From Prostheceraeus crozeri (Eukaryota > Platyhelminthes > Polycladida > Euryleptidae), in NCBI GenBank assembly GCA_907163375.1, contig CAJQUW010009227.1:186001-250000 (forward strand): a DNA stretch of 64,000 nucleotides, given 5' to 3'. The position numbers and the translations under genes are program-made. Positions 40,001-55,000 of this stretch are shown one piece after another; position 1 is the first letter of the stretch, and each line of letters starts with the position of its first letter. The notes beneath the pieces were generated by a model. That model made no database searches. It was not told the origin of the DNA and saw only the letters and a program-made list of their open reading frames with translations.

Positions 40001-43000
40001 TGTAGGAAAATCGGCAAGTGTTTCACAATCCACAGATATTTCTTGAATTTGACCATTGGATTCCAATGGGAATCCTTTAACCTTACCTATAACCAAAAAC
40101 GACTGGCTGTGACATTTAAGAATTTGATTTTTGTATTCAGCGTTTCAAGATCTACAAATCCATGTTATTGAGGCCTTTGTGCGCGAATCTAGGATGAAGG
40201 TGTCAGTAGCTCCCGGAAAAAATGCATTTATTGCTCCCAATACTAGACTTTGATCTGTTTATATTGGAAAAAAGCTTCTCTTTCTAGATATTTGCGGAAT
40301 CGTATTTGATCTTCGTATTTGATCGTATTTTTCTCTGGATTCTTTGGAAGATATCTTGGTAGTTATGTGCATTTTACTGACAGGGAATCTCTCCAGGCTT
40401 GAAAAGGTGGTCGGTACTGCTTAGTAATGCGATCATACATGGTTTCTATACTGGTTTGTAGAACCGCTCGTCATGCGCAGGGTTGAATAAATTTTGTACC
40501 GGGTTGGAGCAGGGTTGGGACAATTTCTGGGCCGGCAATGCTCCATCAAATTTATCATGGCAGACTAATTTGTGATCAATGCGTTGACTCAGATCGGCTT
40601 GAAATGGCTTATATCTTCATTGTTGATAAAGCACTTTAATATGAAATATTTCTTTACATCATGAACCATAATTATACAGCACTATGCGAATAGACAACTT
40701 TTGCATACTCGCATTCGCCCATGAAAAAAAAATTCCAATTACCAAAATTACATCAAAAACGAATTGAAGGCATTCACATACGATTCACACGGCTCCAATA
40801 CATATCCTTGAGGAATGCCTCGTGCACGCTTCAATTTCATGGCCACATCATCCGAGAAGGTTCTCCGACAGGATCAGGGCAATCTTCGAGAACGACTTGT
40901 CGTGTCATTTTAGACAAATTGAATGCCTCGCCCGATGTTCTGGATATTTTATTAAAGGTTCCGTGCCTTTAATGCAAACGAAATTTCCACCCAAATGTGT
41001 TCACGAACTTCTACAGGTTGAGTGGCTGGCAACATCAGATACATGCAAAGTGAAGCAGTTGGCGATGCAGCGGAATCATTGTCACATTTTTGTGGATTAA
41101 TTAGACAGACCCTGATGAATGATTCACAACATTTGATGGCAACGTCAAGATCGCGGAGCTTGTCCACCGTGCTTCTAAACACCTCTCTCCCCAATCAAAC
41201 TGATGGGAAAGTATAAGGGTCAATTTGAAGGTAGGAATCGTTGGAGTGCTCCACAATGGCCGACTTTTTCCACTGCGACAAATAAAACACAGACTTGAGT
41301 TCAAAATTTGAACTATTCTTCGTTGCTTAAGTTGCTAAGTCAATATTTCATGCTATATTCATTTGAATGTTTAACAGCTATATTCATTCAACTATGAAGA
41401 TGCTTTTGTAGTTACGTTCCAAGTGATTTTTTCATTCAGAAAACCATGCCTTCGATTATACATTTCAGGTACGAATAAGACTGAAGAAGGCAAATTACTA
41501 TCGCTCCGAACTTCGACTAGATAATGTGCTAAGAGAGTGGAATGAAAAGTCGGTAGCATGCAATGTCTCCCAGAATCTTCTCAAGAAACCGTTTGAAAGT
41601 CCACCAGCACAGCTGAAGGTGGAATGTGAGTATTGAAATTCATTATTTTAGAACTGAACATGTGATTAAAATCTTATGATTAGGGATGTATTGCGCAGGC
41701 TTAGCAGGATCCACTAGCTTTTCAGAACGTGACGTACCCGTCACTATATTTAGCAGAAATCGATTATACGGTATGTACAAGGTGACACAGCTAAAAGTCT
41801 ATTTTCAATCCCCTCCTATTCATGGAAAACAGCAATATGAAGTTGCTGTTGCCTCTTATTTGATCATTGGAATACAGCATTTTGTAAATCATAAATTATA
41901 TTATCTTTGGTGCGCTATATCTATGATTTCATATCTATGAATTCATAGTTTTGGAACTATCAATTGATAAAGCATAGACTTCTAAATAAAAAAGTCTATG
42001 GATAAAGCATAGAAGTCTATGGATAAAGCATAGACTTCTATGGATAAAGTATACCAGATTATTGCATAGCTGTAGAATCGTATTTCAGAATCCCTTCTAT
42101 ATCTAATAAAATCTGTTCCCAGGGAAATTCTAGGTAGTGAGGGATTTTATCGCGGATATCTATGGTCCTAATAATCTGGCATACTTTATAACGGATAGAG
42201 GATGACTATGCGATTCTCTGATATAGCTCGTGAAATTATTTGACATATCCCTCGGGCTAAAACCCTCGGGATTCATCAAAAAATTTCCCTCTCTATATCC
42301 CAGAGAATCGCATAGCCATCCTCTATCCATTGCATAATTTCCCCCTAAATTTCCTGTAAAGTTGCGCTTGTCTTGTAAGTCAAGCAAACAACTTGAATGC
42401 TATGAATAAGTGATTACTTTAAATTTTCAAATAGAAGTTTTTCAATTCCTACAGTACGTTCAAGCGTTCAAATTTTATTCACAACTATTAATTGACGTTC
42501 ATAGAAAATCAAATTTGTTTGGAGCAACGGCATCTCTCGTGGTGTTGCTGCATGGGTAGTGTTGCTCGAAAGTTTGCAGCAAAAGTTTCGTGCAGTATAT
42601 GGCAAAAACGCTGACCCTCCCTCATGTAGCACAAGCAAGAAGTGAGAAAACAAGATCATTTCCTGATGAAACAAGAGACGCATCAAAAAAATTAATGCAA
42701 CATCTCCACAGAAATGTAATGAGATTTGGAATCTTTTTGAATCTGGGCTTTATCAGTTTAAGAGGAGCATCTTCAAAATTGATGTGAGCCGCGAATCCTT
42801 CAGACAATGTTTGAAAGACATGGGATTCGTTCAATGTCAGTGAAGAAGGAAATACAAAATTGCAGAGAAAATGCACTAAATATATTACACTAAATTCTCG
42901 AACGGTACCCATGCCTAATGTGATTACAACGCTTGTGCGAGTTTATTGCATGATGAAGTTATATTTTAGAAACCCATAAATTTTTGTTGACCCTGTTATA

Positions 43001-46000
43001 TATTATAAATATGTACGCGAGACATAATATTGTGTTACCTTACAGCTTTTTTTCATACAAGGCAATTGAATCAAAATGAACCGTCCATGAATACAATTTC
43101 TCCTTTCCGATCTGCAATTGTTTTAAATTAAACCATCACTTATATCCCTTATTCTGATAACGAAAATACTTTCTGACTCCTGTGGCTTTATCAAGCTAAA
43201 TTTCAATGCTTTAAGTTAAAAGGTTAAATCTGAAATCATAGAAAAACGAAATATAATTAATCATGCATCATATTAATGAAAACAGAAAATATCAATGCCG
43301 GTATTCTCAGAGAGGATGATCACAAAGCATGTCAGCAGAATAATTCAAATTCGCATTTCAAGATGAACTTCGAAATGATTAATCACAGATTTGTTCCACT
43401 TCCAACAGTTCCTCCAAGGATGTCAGACGTTCAGTTGACAGGACCAATTGCAATGGAAGTTGGAAAAACTTCTACATTTCGCTGCGTTATTCCTGAATCA
43501 AATCCAGTCTCCAAAATTGAGTGGATCGTGCAAAATGCCCAAGCGATGCCGGCTGGATACATTAATCAATTCGGAATTGTATCTAGTGAAGTGAGTTGCT
43601 TAACATCTATTCTTAGTGATTCGAATGCCACAAATCAGCCAAAATTAACAAAAGTTGTGATTGATTGATAGAAAATTGATTTGGTCCACACTAGAGCTAA
43701 AAATTAACACACGGCTACTAAAAAATGTTAATATTTTAAGCTCTTGTCTGTAGCGTGAAATCTACCGTATAGAACTATAAGTCGCTAATCTTAATTCCAC
43801 AAAGTTAATAATCCGTAGAGTCAGAGAGAGCTTTCACTCGATTTTCCGTTACTTGGGCCCCGAGTTGAGATGGCTGGTCAACGGAAGTCAATCTGGTATG
43901 ATGGTGGCTCCTTCGTCCTATCTTGGATTTTTCTAGTTTTCACAGAGAGGGCCAGATATAGTAGCTTTTGGGCTTCCCATTGACATAAAGCTATTTTTCT
44001 AGTTAGTTTGAAATTCAGGAAGTCGTCGCGGACGTTGGTGCACCTTCTCTTCCTCGGCCGTTCCAGCAGATAGCGCTCCTTTACATCAAGTGACAGAATT
44101 TTCTTACTTGTGAGACATTCCTATCCTAAGGGACATTTTTCCCTAGCTTCTACTTAGCCCATTCTGTATCGAAACTCTATCAAGCAAGATATATCCGCTA
44201 CGGCTCAAACAGCCCATTCTGGTTGCGTTTCGTTAGACAATTCCAACACACATACATGGCCTCTAGCTCCGTTCAGAACGCTACTATTCGTAAAGATGGA
44301 ATGAAAATCATGAAACTTATAAGTAATTTAAAATAATTCAATAGGATAATTGATATTCCAATGGGATAATTGAGGACCTGATTCTGTTAAATCTCCTATC
44401 GGTCCTTTAAAGGTAATTAAAAATATATATGCTCATTGATTCCTTGTCGCATGCTAATCTTGAATCTGTTTTTAATTCTAATTTCAGACGTTTCCGGGAA
44501 TTTATAAAGGAACAGGTATCAACAGCACTTTACTTTTTACAAATATCAAGCAATATTTGAATGGATATCGACTGCTCTGTGCTGTGTCTCATCAGCGCCT
44601 GGGCCAGACCAGGACGAAGGAATTCCTATTACGCGTGAAATGTAAGTTCACTTTTTGATATTTTTATCTAGATACTTGCACTTCATTGTTTAAAGATGCA
44701 ATAAAAAGAGCATTCAAAGCGAGAGCTTTTACCTTACAGATCCGCCAAGTCGTGATGACATTCAGGTAAAAATGGTACCTGAAAAACCAGTTTCTGGCCA
44801 AAGTGTTAGAATCTATTGCATTGCTCCAAAAACGATTCCTGCTCCGACTGTGCAATGGAATATTTCATCAACAAGTTTATCAGAAAATATGAGAGAACTA
44901 CAAGAGGTAAGTTTAAGTCACTTGCAACGGATTCGCATCTTGCAGTCAAAAATTGATATTTCCTGAATATTGGTGCATTATAGCCAGCATTTCCGCTCAT
45001 CGTTTTCCTGTCTAATCGCTTCAGTTTGTTTTCAGTGGAATCACGTTTGTGAAAATTCAGGCAGTCAGACAATAATAAGAGATAAATACGCATTATAATC
45101 ATGCTGTACAGATATGGTGTGTCTACTTGTAAAAATAGATGGTTGTCGAGTGTCAGTACTAATATCCGTGACGATTATGACTAAAATTTAATTTTGTGAT
45201 ACTTTGCATGAAAATATTAGCGGGAAGCAATCATTTACCAATTCATCTCGAAGGTCGCTTATCTTCCTCGAAAGTAAACAAACCCCTCTTCCTTGTTTGT
45301 GGCAATTTTATTTATAGTCACACTCGCGCTTTGCTGGCATTCTCTCTGGCATGGTGATACTTAATATGATAAGTGACTGCAATCAGAATACCAGTATACT
45401 GATGAAAATTCATTCTTCGGATTATCTGAGGATCAATGAAAGAATAAAAATTGAAGTAGACTGAAAACAACTTCGATTCATTTCAGATATTTTACCGTAA
45501 TCTTCTCATCAGTTTAAAACATTTAAATGGTATATCATAAAGGAATAGATATAACATTCGAATAAGAAAAATTGCTACAAGAATTAGGGATCTCTGAAAT
45601 GCTCAAACAGTGACTGCAGGAATGACATTCGTACGAGGATCTCAACGGAAAATTGAATATGCGAAGATTTGGAGCGACAAGAAAAGCAGTAATCGAAGGG
45701 ATAAGAAAGCTACAAGACTGCGTATGTAAATGCGCTGGTGTGGCCCTTGTTGACGCTTGGATCCGCGCCGTGGACTTTGAAAGCGGTCATCGTCAAACTC
45801 GGACATCCACTCGCGCAGTCGAAATGTGGATGTACAGGAGAATACTGAAGATCAGTTGGTGAGACAGACGAACCAACATCAGCGTCTTTCAAGAAATGGG
45901 CACTCAGCTTCACGTATTGAGATGCTGAAAACAAAGAAGTTGGTATTCATCGGACATTATGCAGACAGAAAGAGTTGGTCAAAAATATGAAAGAAGGTAT

Positions 46001-49000
46001 TCATCTGGGAAGGCGAAGAAGAGACAAACCTCGCAGACAATGTGGCGATGACATAAAAGAATGAACGAATAGAATCCTGGGAATAGCGATGAAGAAGACG
46101 GAGAGTCGTTCGTGCTACTACGTACTGAAAGAAAGCTGGCTTCCGAAGATGCTGAATTGATCGCAAAATAAGCGATTTCTACAGTACAAAATAGATAAGA
46201 AATCTGACGAAAACTGCAAGAGATTTTATACGAGTGAACTTACAAATATTCAATAGACTTAATCACAGAATATCATTTTCACTTCCACTATGAATCTTCA
46301 AAACTTAATTTATTAGTGCATTGACATAAATTACTCAAACAGTTCATGCAGATATGCACTTAACAGCCTTGAATGTCAACTCCATCAGCGCTTAGTTTTC
46401 TTGAAAGTGACATAATTCATGGTAAATAATGTTATGCATTTAAATACCATTTCGATGTTTACAATTTGAAAACTCATGAATTCATACCAAATATATACCA
46501 AATTGTTCTAAGTTGTTATGCAATATTAAAACACGGAAATGTTGCATTATTCAAATATTATTAGATTTTGCACCAGTTTGCGGCAATGTCGTATCGTCCT
46601 ATCGTCGTGGGGGTTCAATGTCACATTAGCATAAATGAAATGTTATTATCAAAGCTTATTAAAACATGATTGTGTTGAAATAGTCTGACCTATAAATGGA
46701 AATAAACTGAGTAAAAAAAACGCAGTCAAACATAATTTTAAACATGCTTCATTTCCGAATCGCTGTCGATGTCTTCTATCAAGGGAAATTACCAAAAGAA
46801 ATTAAGTGAACATGGAGAATGCAAAATGCGTCAGTAAATAGACAGATAAACGGACATACGTGCTATGCACATAGAGTGGGGAACGGACCGGATTTTTCAG
46901 CGCACTGTTTTGTAACACTGTTTTGCTTCCCTCTTTCAACAAAGTCTCAGGTATGTCTGGTACCGACAACATGCTACAGCTGAAAGCGATGAAGGGACGC
47001 AATCCCTTAATTGAATATAAACTACAATCCAGCAATTGACGGCAGATAGAAAACTAATCGATTCCTTTGAAGTATTGCCTGATTTGGCCCAATAAGGATT
47101 CTGTTCTTTGATTCGGGATCTCAAATCTCTGTTGGTCATACAATTTAGTCAAGATTTGTTATATTTGTTTAATGAATGCCGTAACTGTCAATTGTGGAGC
47201 ATTATCGTGCATGAACCACGATGCCATGTCAATTTACTGACAATTAAAATTGGAAGTCTCTTATCTTGACAGAAAAGTTTCATTAATTTCAGAAAATTGA
47301 AAATTTAGGATTTATAATTTGACAGATGACGTCAAACGACGTATCGAAATTGTATTCGACAGCATACATGTAAAAATAGCACACACAGGAGTTAAGGAAA
47401 ATATACGCAGGATACCAAATTGTCTACATTTTCATATCAATAGCTGTTCATTTATAAGCCAGCACCGACACCGATTGCCATGAAGCCTCGATCGTCCGCA
47501 CGGATTATAGCAAAATGAGATTGGACTTCCGCACTGTAGCATGATGTGGTAGCAAAAACAAATTCCTGGACGGTGTGAATTTACCATGAAAAACAAACAA
47601 GTTGAGGAAGTGACCCATGGAGCAAGCGGCGGTTAGACAATGCCTTGACTTCTTCGAAGCAGCAAAATGGCTGACGTTCGCATCCCAAGAAATGTTGGCC
47701 TTCAGAAATCATTGTAAAAGTAATCAGCTTCGTAATAGTCGTTACAGATGCACCTGTTTCAGGCAATTAAATCATTGGTTTTCCCCGTAGATTAAATTGC
47801 TATAATGACTACTTACTAATTGATTTATGAAATTATTACTCAAAAGCCCATCGATGGAAAATCTGATGCTGAATGCACAAGGAATCAGTGGGCAGAGAAC
47901 AAATACTAATTCATACAGGCGCATTTAGCCGACACGAAAAATTCAAATCCATGAGCCACTGGAAAGGGTTCAAACAGGGAATGGCTGAGATTGCTAAATG
48001 TACATATCCTATCTGATCATATGGTCAATTTTGATGGCTCATGGCTTTGAATTTTGGCACCGCTAAATGCACAGGTTTCTTGTTCGAGTAGCTAGTATTT
48101 TTATGGGATCTACCATAGACTATGTCGGGATCTGCTGAGTTAAAAATGAGACAAATTATTTCATCGGATACCCAAATGTATTAAAAATAGAGTAAACCAA
48201 CATTTCGCTTAGGGCTTTCTCAAGGTCACATACAAACTAAAGCAGAGGACAGAATTGCTTTAGCATAACAGACGCATCTTCTCTGCTTTGATTTGTTGTA
48301 ATTATCAGAAAGCCGCAAGGCGAAATATTGGTTTACATTTTTTAATGCATTGAAGTATCCGCTGGAAATATTTATTTTATTTTTACTCAGCTTCCGGATA
48401 CATGGGCCTATAATCGGCGTAAACGGATCTGCTGAGAAAATTTCAACATTTTCAGATTCCTTCAACTCCTAAATTTCTAAAGTCAACACTGGTAGGTGTT
48501 TGAAGATATGTGAATGACTACTGACTACTTAGTCAATGACATGAACAATGCTTTCCGTATCGTTGCTACTGTTTTCCATGTAATTTAGAATAGTAGCACA
48601 TGTAGAATAGTTGCATTTACAACAACCCGAGCCAGCTTTGTTCCATTGCTACGGACATATTGCTGTTAACCTGCAAGTGAACCTTTTGCATGTGAATATT
48701 TAGTCAATTAGACGATGAATATGCATGTATATTCGCAAACCACCAACAATTGGTTTTATCAGAATAGTTATTCAAAGCCAGATTGCATTCTATTAACGAA
48801 TGATTGATATTATATTTCAGAATTGAATAATTCCTGAACAATCGCTAACACCCAATCTTCCAGTCTCTAAACCCGTCTGGTCAAAAGATTCCAAACCAAG
48901 GCAATTGAAGAGCTAAGACAGAGCTCTATCAACAGAAAAACTGAGTTAAACTATGTAGAAAATGTACTATGGGTTCTAAAACAAGCATCAATAGTAAAGG

Positions 49001-52000
49001 CAAAATGCAATTCATACTGAAATTGGAAATTGTTAAGTCTTCATTAGATTATATAATTCCTACAGAGCATTAGCTAACCTTTATTAAAGCTTCAAGCCGG
49101 CAATCAAATCTGACATTTTGATCTTCATTTTGATAATCATCTACCCATTTATGATGTTTGAATAAACAAAGGCAATTTGATCAAAATATGATTCAGATCA
49201 GGAAACACAGCTTTCACACTTGTTCATTACAAGAATCAACTCATTTGATATTAAAATTTACAAGATCATTTTGTCAAAATGTATTCGTTGATTTTCAGAA
49301 ATTTAATCTTCATGATTTCTTCAGTTCAATTGTTAACCGTCATAGATAAAATACTGCATTAAGAATGCGATAAAATTCAAGACTTCAAATAGATAGATCA
49401 TTTTTTTTCTAAATTTCATGTGAATTTCTATTAAAGTGCGTTCAAAGCATATACATTATAATCGATTTTATGATACCATTTCACTATTGCATACATAATT
49501 TTCAAATGCTTCTTTTGTTTGCGATAAGAAAGAAATAAGCCGTTGCTGCTGAATATGACGTATTATTGAAAATGCATATTAGTGCACTTTCAATAATACG
49601 TCATATTCAGCAGCAACGGCTTAATTTTTTCTTATCGCAATTGTTGATAATGCTGCTAAAGGGAAACTTTGATTTATTTATTGCTTCTTTTGTGCTATTC
49701 CATTTTCTGTTGAGACAACATTCCTTTAGCTATTTTACGATTACTTTTACCAATGCATGTGAAAGTTCTACATGTAGTAGAAATCTAGCTAGAGCTTCTC
49801 GTCTTTGTTATCAAACGTTTGCAGTCTTTTGTGTTGCCTCAGATAATACGACAATGGATCAGTGATAATTGCAATTTTAAACGCATTCGATTGGCTTGTA
49901 TTTTGTTCAATACAAAACAAAGTCTGCTTTGACCACTACCATCGAAATATATATTGTTTATCTAAGGTCATTGTTTATCTATCTCCACGGCCACGATCGA
50001 TTTTTCGATATTTTCCAATATTTTTGATGTCCTATGGGATTCTCGTTTTCTGCAGTAGCCAAGAGTCTTACTTGTATTATCTAAGCAATAAAACTTCCCC
50101 AGATTTTGTTGCTTATTTTATCATGAACTAGCCTATATCAACGTGGATACTGAATCAGATTTATGGTATTCACTATCGACATCGCCGCAAAGAGCTCGAG
50201 ATTGGAAGGTGCAACCAAATCCGAACTGGGATAACATCTGTGCCACTTCACATATTTGCACCTCTTGAATTTTAGGACAGTGTATGGCTTCAGCGCTATC
50301 GAAATTTGAACATTTCTCCGAATTTCTTTTAATTTTACCCATAAAAGATCAAGTTTATTGCGATGAGTGCTTTCTTATCGGCTTTAGGTCTATACATCAT
50401 TTTTAACCTTTCTTTTGACATGCTTCATTTTTTTTATTTGCCTTATATTTCAGTAATACTGTATGTGTGCACTATTTTTTGATAATTGGACTGAGACATA
50501 ATGTAGTGCATTTGTCTGTAAAAATGTTTGATACAATATGCGGTACACTGTAATGATCAAAGAGACAGATTTATTTGCGTGTGCGTGTGTGTTAGTCTAG
50601 ACATATATCGCTAGACGTTAGTCGGACATACTATCGCAACCATAGAAATAAACTGTTTATCTGAAGTTGGCTAGAATGGAAACTGACTCAAGGTCGCGGC
50701 ACATCCGGGGGAACTAAGTTGGGGCATGAACCACCAATTAAAAGCTTCGATTTACACATGTGACTGATTCTAACCCAATGATACAGACGTTGGCAGGTGG
50801 TTCTACGTGAAAATGCGTGCGATTTATGTGCCGTTATTGTGCATTGCATGAGGCTTAATTTCCATTCTCGAGGTTTTATTGTTGTCAATTTCTATGATCG
50901 CAGCCATTTCATGCACTGGCAGCAAGTGATGGAGATTGACATAGATATTCGTCAGTCTTTGGCTTGTGTGATTGACCAAGCACGGGCAAAGCAGAAGCAG
51001 CTCATATCAGCGAACACACGAACCTCAGTGTTCAGATTACAGCAGGTCTGTCAAGTGGAAAGTATATTATTCACACCGTTCGACTCTTCACGATCTAAAT
51101 TTGCTAACTGCGAACCTTTCATGTGGTGTCTATATTCTGGTTCATCAGAATTCAGGCTCGAATTTTCATTTCGCTCTATGGAAAATTGATCTTTCTGCCC
51201 CTCGAAACTGGTTCTTGTCGCGACCATCAATATTGAGGAAAGTCATCTCTAAAGGCCGAAGCACGGAAACAGGGCAATTTACGAGACAATGTTCCAAACA
51301 TATCTTAATAAAGATATCCGCAAACTTATATTGAGCTTATCAAAAAATAATTGGCGCATTGTGTTCATCAAATATGTTTTCACTTTTCGACGTGCTTTTA
51401 ATGAGTTAATAGTAAGAACATAAAACTGATTTTGGGAGGACCTATGCATTTGATGTTATAAGAAGAACAACAAGTGTCACTATTACAGAGATCTCAACAT
51501 CAAGTTTCGGACATTTTTATTAAGATGCTGCTAAAACAGAGATCCACATAATTTCAATCAAATATTTCGATTATTTGATAATTTGATTTCAATGACTTCT
51601 TGACTTATATTCATCAAGTTCACCAGTAAATGTCAGCTTCACGTTTCAAAATCATTAATTCAAGCTTTTGATGGTATTTATAGAATGATCAGAGGAAGCT
51701 GTAGTTGGTATGACATCATCATCAATTATCATTAAGTTATAAAATTATTGATTATTGATCAATGCGAACCTTTGTGATCAATTATTTTCTTGAAGCGTGC
51801 AGCCTATGCAATAAAAACAGAAAGTTAATAAACTGCTTTCTAGAAAATGGTGGCAAAACTGAAAATATTCCGTTCATTTCAGTGATGAGAGCTTCATATG
51901 AGTTATTCCACGATGTATCTTTCTTTACCTATTTGCTAATATGTCACGACACGCATAATCAAGACAAACTAACTATGTACTATACAGATGCAATTTATCA

Positions 52001-55000
52001 CGTTGAGACAATAAATTAGAACAAAAATCATCGCTGCGGACCATAGCAATGAATAGAGCGATCTATTGAAGGTGAACTTTAGAGAGCAACTCAAGAAACA
52101 TTGTCGATTATTGAAGGACTTCATCAATTGCGAAGTGAAAAGAAATGTATAAACAATGTATAAAAAACAAAACAACTAAAAGAAATGTCTTACCAAGGAG
52201 GGATTTAAAATTCGTAACCATAAATAGCATTTCTTTGGTTGGGTGCTAAGCTTCAATAACTAATTTCGTGTAGCCTACTTCAGAGACAGAAATTTTGGCA
52301 GTGTTCTGCATAGGCTTATTTTTGAGTATAATTGGATGCGATTTGTATTTGATGCTAGCTGCCAATGTCTCAATTAAAAATTTAGGAGGTTGTTTCTGCA
52401 TGATTCAATTTCTCTTATTATGCGACTTATATGTCGAAATATTATGGAAATAAAAATGAAAAATTATATCAAGGAACGATTTCTCTTAAAATGAATCTAT
52501 CATGACTAGAAGTCGATTTAAAACAAAAGCAATGGAAGTAAAGTATCCAAAGTAAGCGTACATTTGCATTTAGCATTGTTCACATAATTCGCATGCTCTC
52601 TGGATCCAGATATCTTGGCTGCGATCCCTGCTGAAACACACATTCAATCGGAAAGCACATTTCTTCTTGCAGACCCCTTCACAAGACAATAGAATGCGCA
52701 TTTATTTCACATTGTGACTGGCTTGCCCATTCACTTGTCTGTAATATTATCAGGTTCAGGATTAACTTCAGTATTGCAGGGCAGGGACAGGAAATTTATC
52801 TTTCGAAATTAAATTTCACGGACGGGAAGAGTCAATGTTTAAAGAGAATTCGACCCTCGATTTCGATAAGGTCTGTCATATTAGGTTGTCAAATCTATCA
52901 CAGTTGTTAATACTTGGAATATCTGGATGATTAATTGATGTGATATATTAATTATTAGATACTTCATAGTGAAGAATAATCCTTCTGATAATCCGATAAG
53001 AGACCTCTGATCTTATGAGCTCTGATTATATTGGAATCAGACAGGGAAGTTGCCAATTTATACATTGATGTTGTTATCACTTGTGATCGGGCAAACCTCT
53101 GAAAGCATAAACCTCAATCTACCACTTAAATGATAGATGCACTTAAGTTCAATACTATGTAATTGCTAGCAATATGTACTTTACTCTTCACCACTTCTTT
53201 CTCTAGCTAATGTTGTGATTGACATCAAAGTTACATATACAGTCTACATAAAAATTAAGTCAGAGACACCAGAAAAGTAATGAAATTATGATTTGTTTGG
53301 TCTGAAATTACAAAACCACTTGTAACTTTTACATTCTGTCTGTTTATTTTTTTCAATTTAAGTGTGATTCTAAAATTGAGTAATTTTTCAAATTCATGTA
53401 AACTGCAATTTTTTCCTTTAAGTTATTTGAAAATAGATATTTATCGTCTACCTTCTGCATTCAAATACGATTATATCAAATCAGATGAAATGTTTGTAAG
53501 TAAAGCGTTTGCTAGATACATGTACAAAAAAATTTAAAATAGATTCATCCTTTTCATCCTAAGTGTAAGTCACTAAAGTTGATAATTTTTGACTATTTTC
53601 TGCTGATTTTTGCTCTGTGGCATTTCGGTGTTGATTCCTGCAACGTCTATCGTTTTTTCGTTGAAGAATCTCAATTTTTTTAATATTATAATTGAAACTG
53701 TTAACATTTTTGTTTGTCTACTTTCATGAATTCTATATCCAAAACTTCAAGTAATGAGAATGCTAATCGATAGCTCTGGAATGCAGAAATGAATCATGCA
53801 ATTGATCGAACATGTTTATGAGATCGCGCCCAAATAGATAAACATCATAAGATCAGATGGACACAAAAATGATGTTGAATCATTATTTTTATTGACTACG
53901 TTAAATCTAAAGTTTTGTTTAGACATCATGGACATCATGCAAGCATCTCCGTACATTGGACAGTCCGCTCTTGATGTCAATCCTGCATTTTTCGATCTTG
54001 AGCGTCATCTTCTTTTAGGTAAAGTTTGTGCAAGTCACCCATACAGCGCAAAACCAATCTTGCACCTGTCATCCACCTAACCATCTTCATCTCGGTTCTC
54101 TGCTGTAAGCCATCATGCTCTGAATACAAAACCGTCTCAAACTTGCAGATCATGCCTTATCTGACGCAGGCGGCACAGCCTTGTAAAGTAGTATTCACAA
54201 ACACTGCAAATAAATCAAATTTGCTATATATTTTGAGCATCTGCTCATGGCTATGAAATGAATAATTTGAGAAAAGAAATGAATCGACCCAAAAGTCTTC
54301 TAGCATCTCTAAATGTTATCAAATACTCTGATGAACATTGCATCATTAATTCAATAATTGTTTGGTTTTCTAAATCGTTAATGAAGTCATTAATTTACTT
54401 TAAGAGCACCATCTGTTTTCCAGTATATTTGATGTCCATGAGAAAACGATAAAATATCTAGCAGTTTATGGATACGAAAGGTTGGAAATTGTTCACCTCA
54501 ATCCAAACTGCTTGAATAATATTACATTCATGGTATTTTTAAGATGACTTATTTCTTCAAGTATCCTAACATTCTAACCTTCAACACGTATTTAGAGATG
54601 CACACAGCATGTGTAAATTTAATTACCCTTCCAAGATTCACCACGGATTTTATGTCCAAAACACATGTGAGACCAAATTTGTCTGAATTTGAATCTAAAA
54701 ATGAGTTGTAAGTAAGTGAGATACCAAACTAGGATCAGTTCACACGCTTTTTCATATAGAGATTGATGAGCCGCGGTTTATGGTGATAAAAAGTCCATGT
54801 TTCACTAGAAACTTTATTTGTTGATTTTTTAGATGATATGTTTGAGAGACACAGTCATCATTTCTCTCCATGAATGCAAAGTTGAACCATTGCAATAGAT
54901 GGAAGTTAATAATGCTATCGACCTAATCGATATCAGGTCATCATTTTCCTATTTTCATCGAAGTATATTGAGAAAAAGACTCACTTGATATTGGTGATTA

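Larger units (their letters stand above)
39124..41468 (+). other. Intron 10
   Basis: Contains the fold-back at 39495-40214. Positions 40720-41300 have several overlapping ORFs on both strands; one minus-strand frame is discussed separately. Confidence 0.6.

Noticed and set aside
43276-43408. Upstream extension of the exon 12 open frame (starting at an ATG at 43276)
   Set aside because: The acceptor at 43407-43408 and the PP linker shared by all A exons fix the exon start at 43409; the upstream open frame is read-through of intron sequence.
50797-51334. Two overlapping + strand ORFs of 120-130 codons
   Set aside because: They overlap each other in different frames, the first starts inside repeat family 2, there is no recognisable domain, and no splice partners compatible with the host gene.
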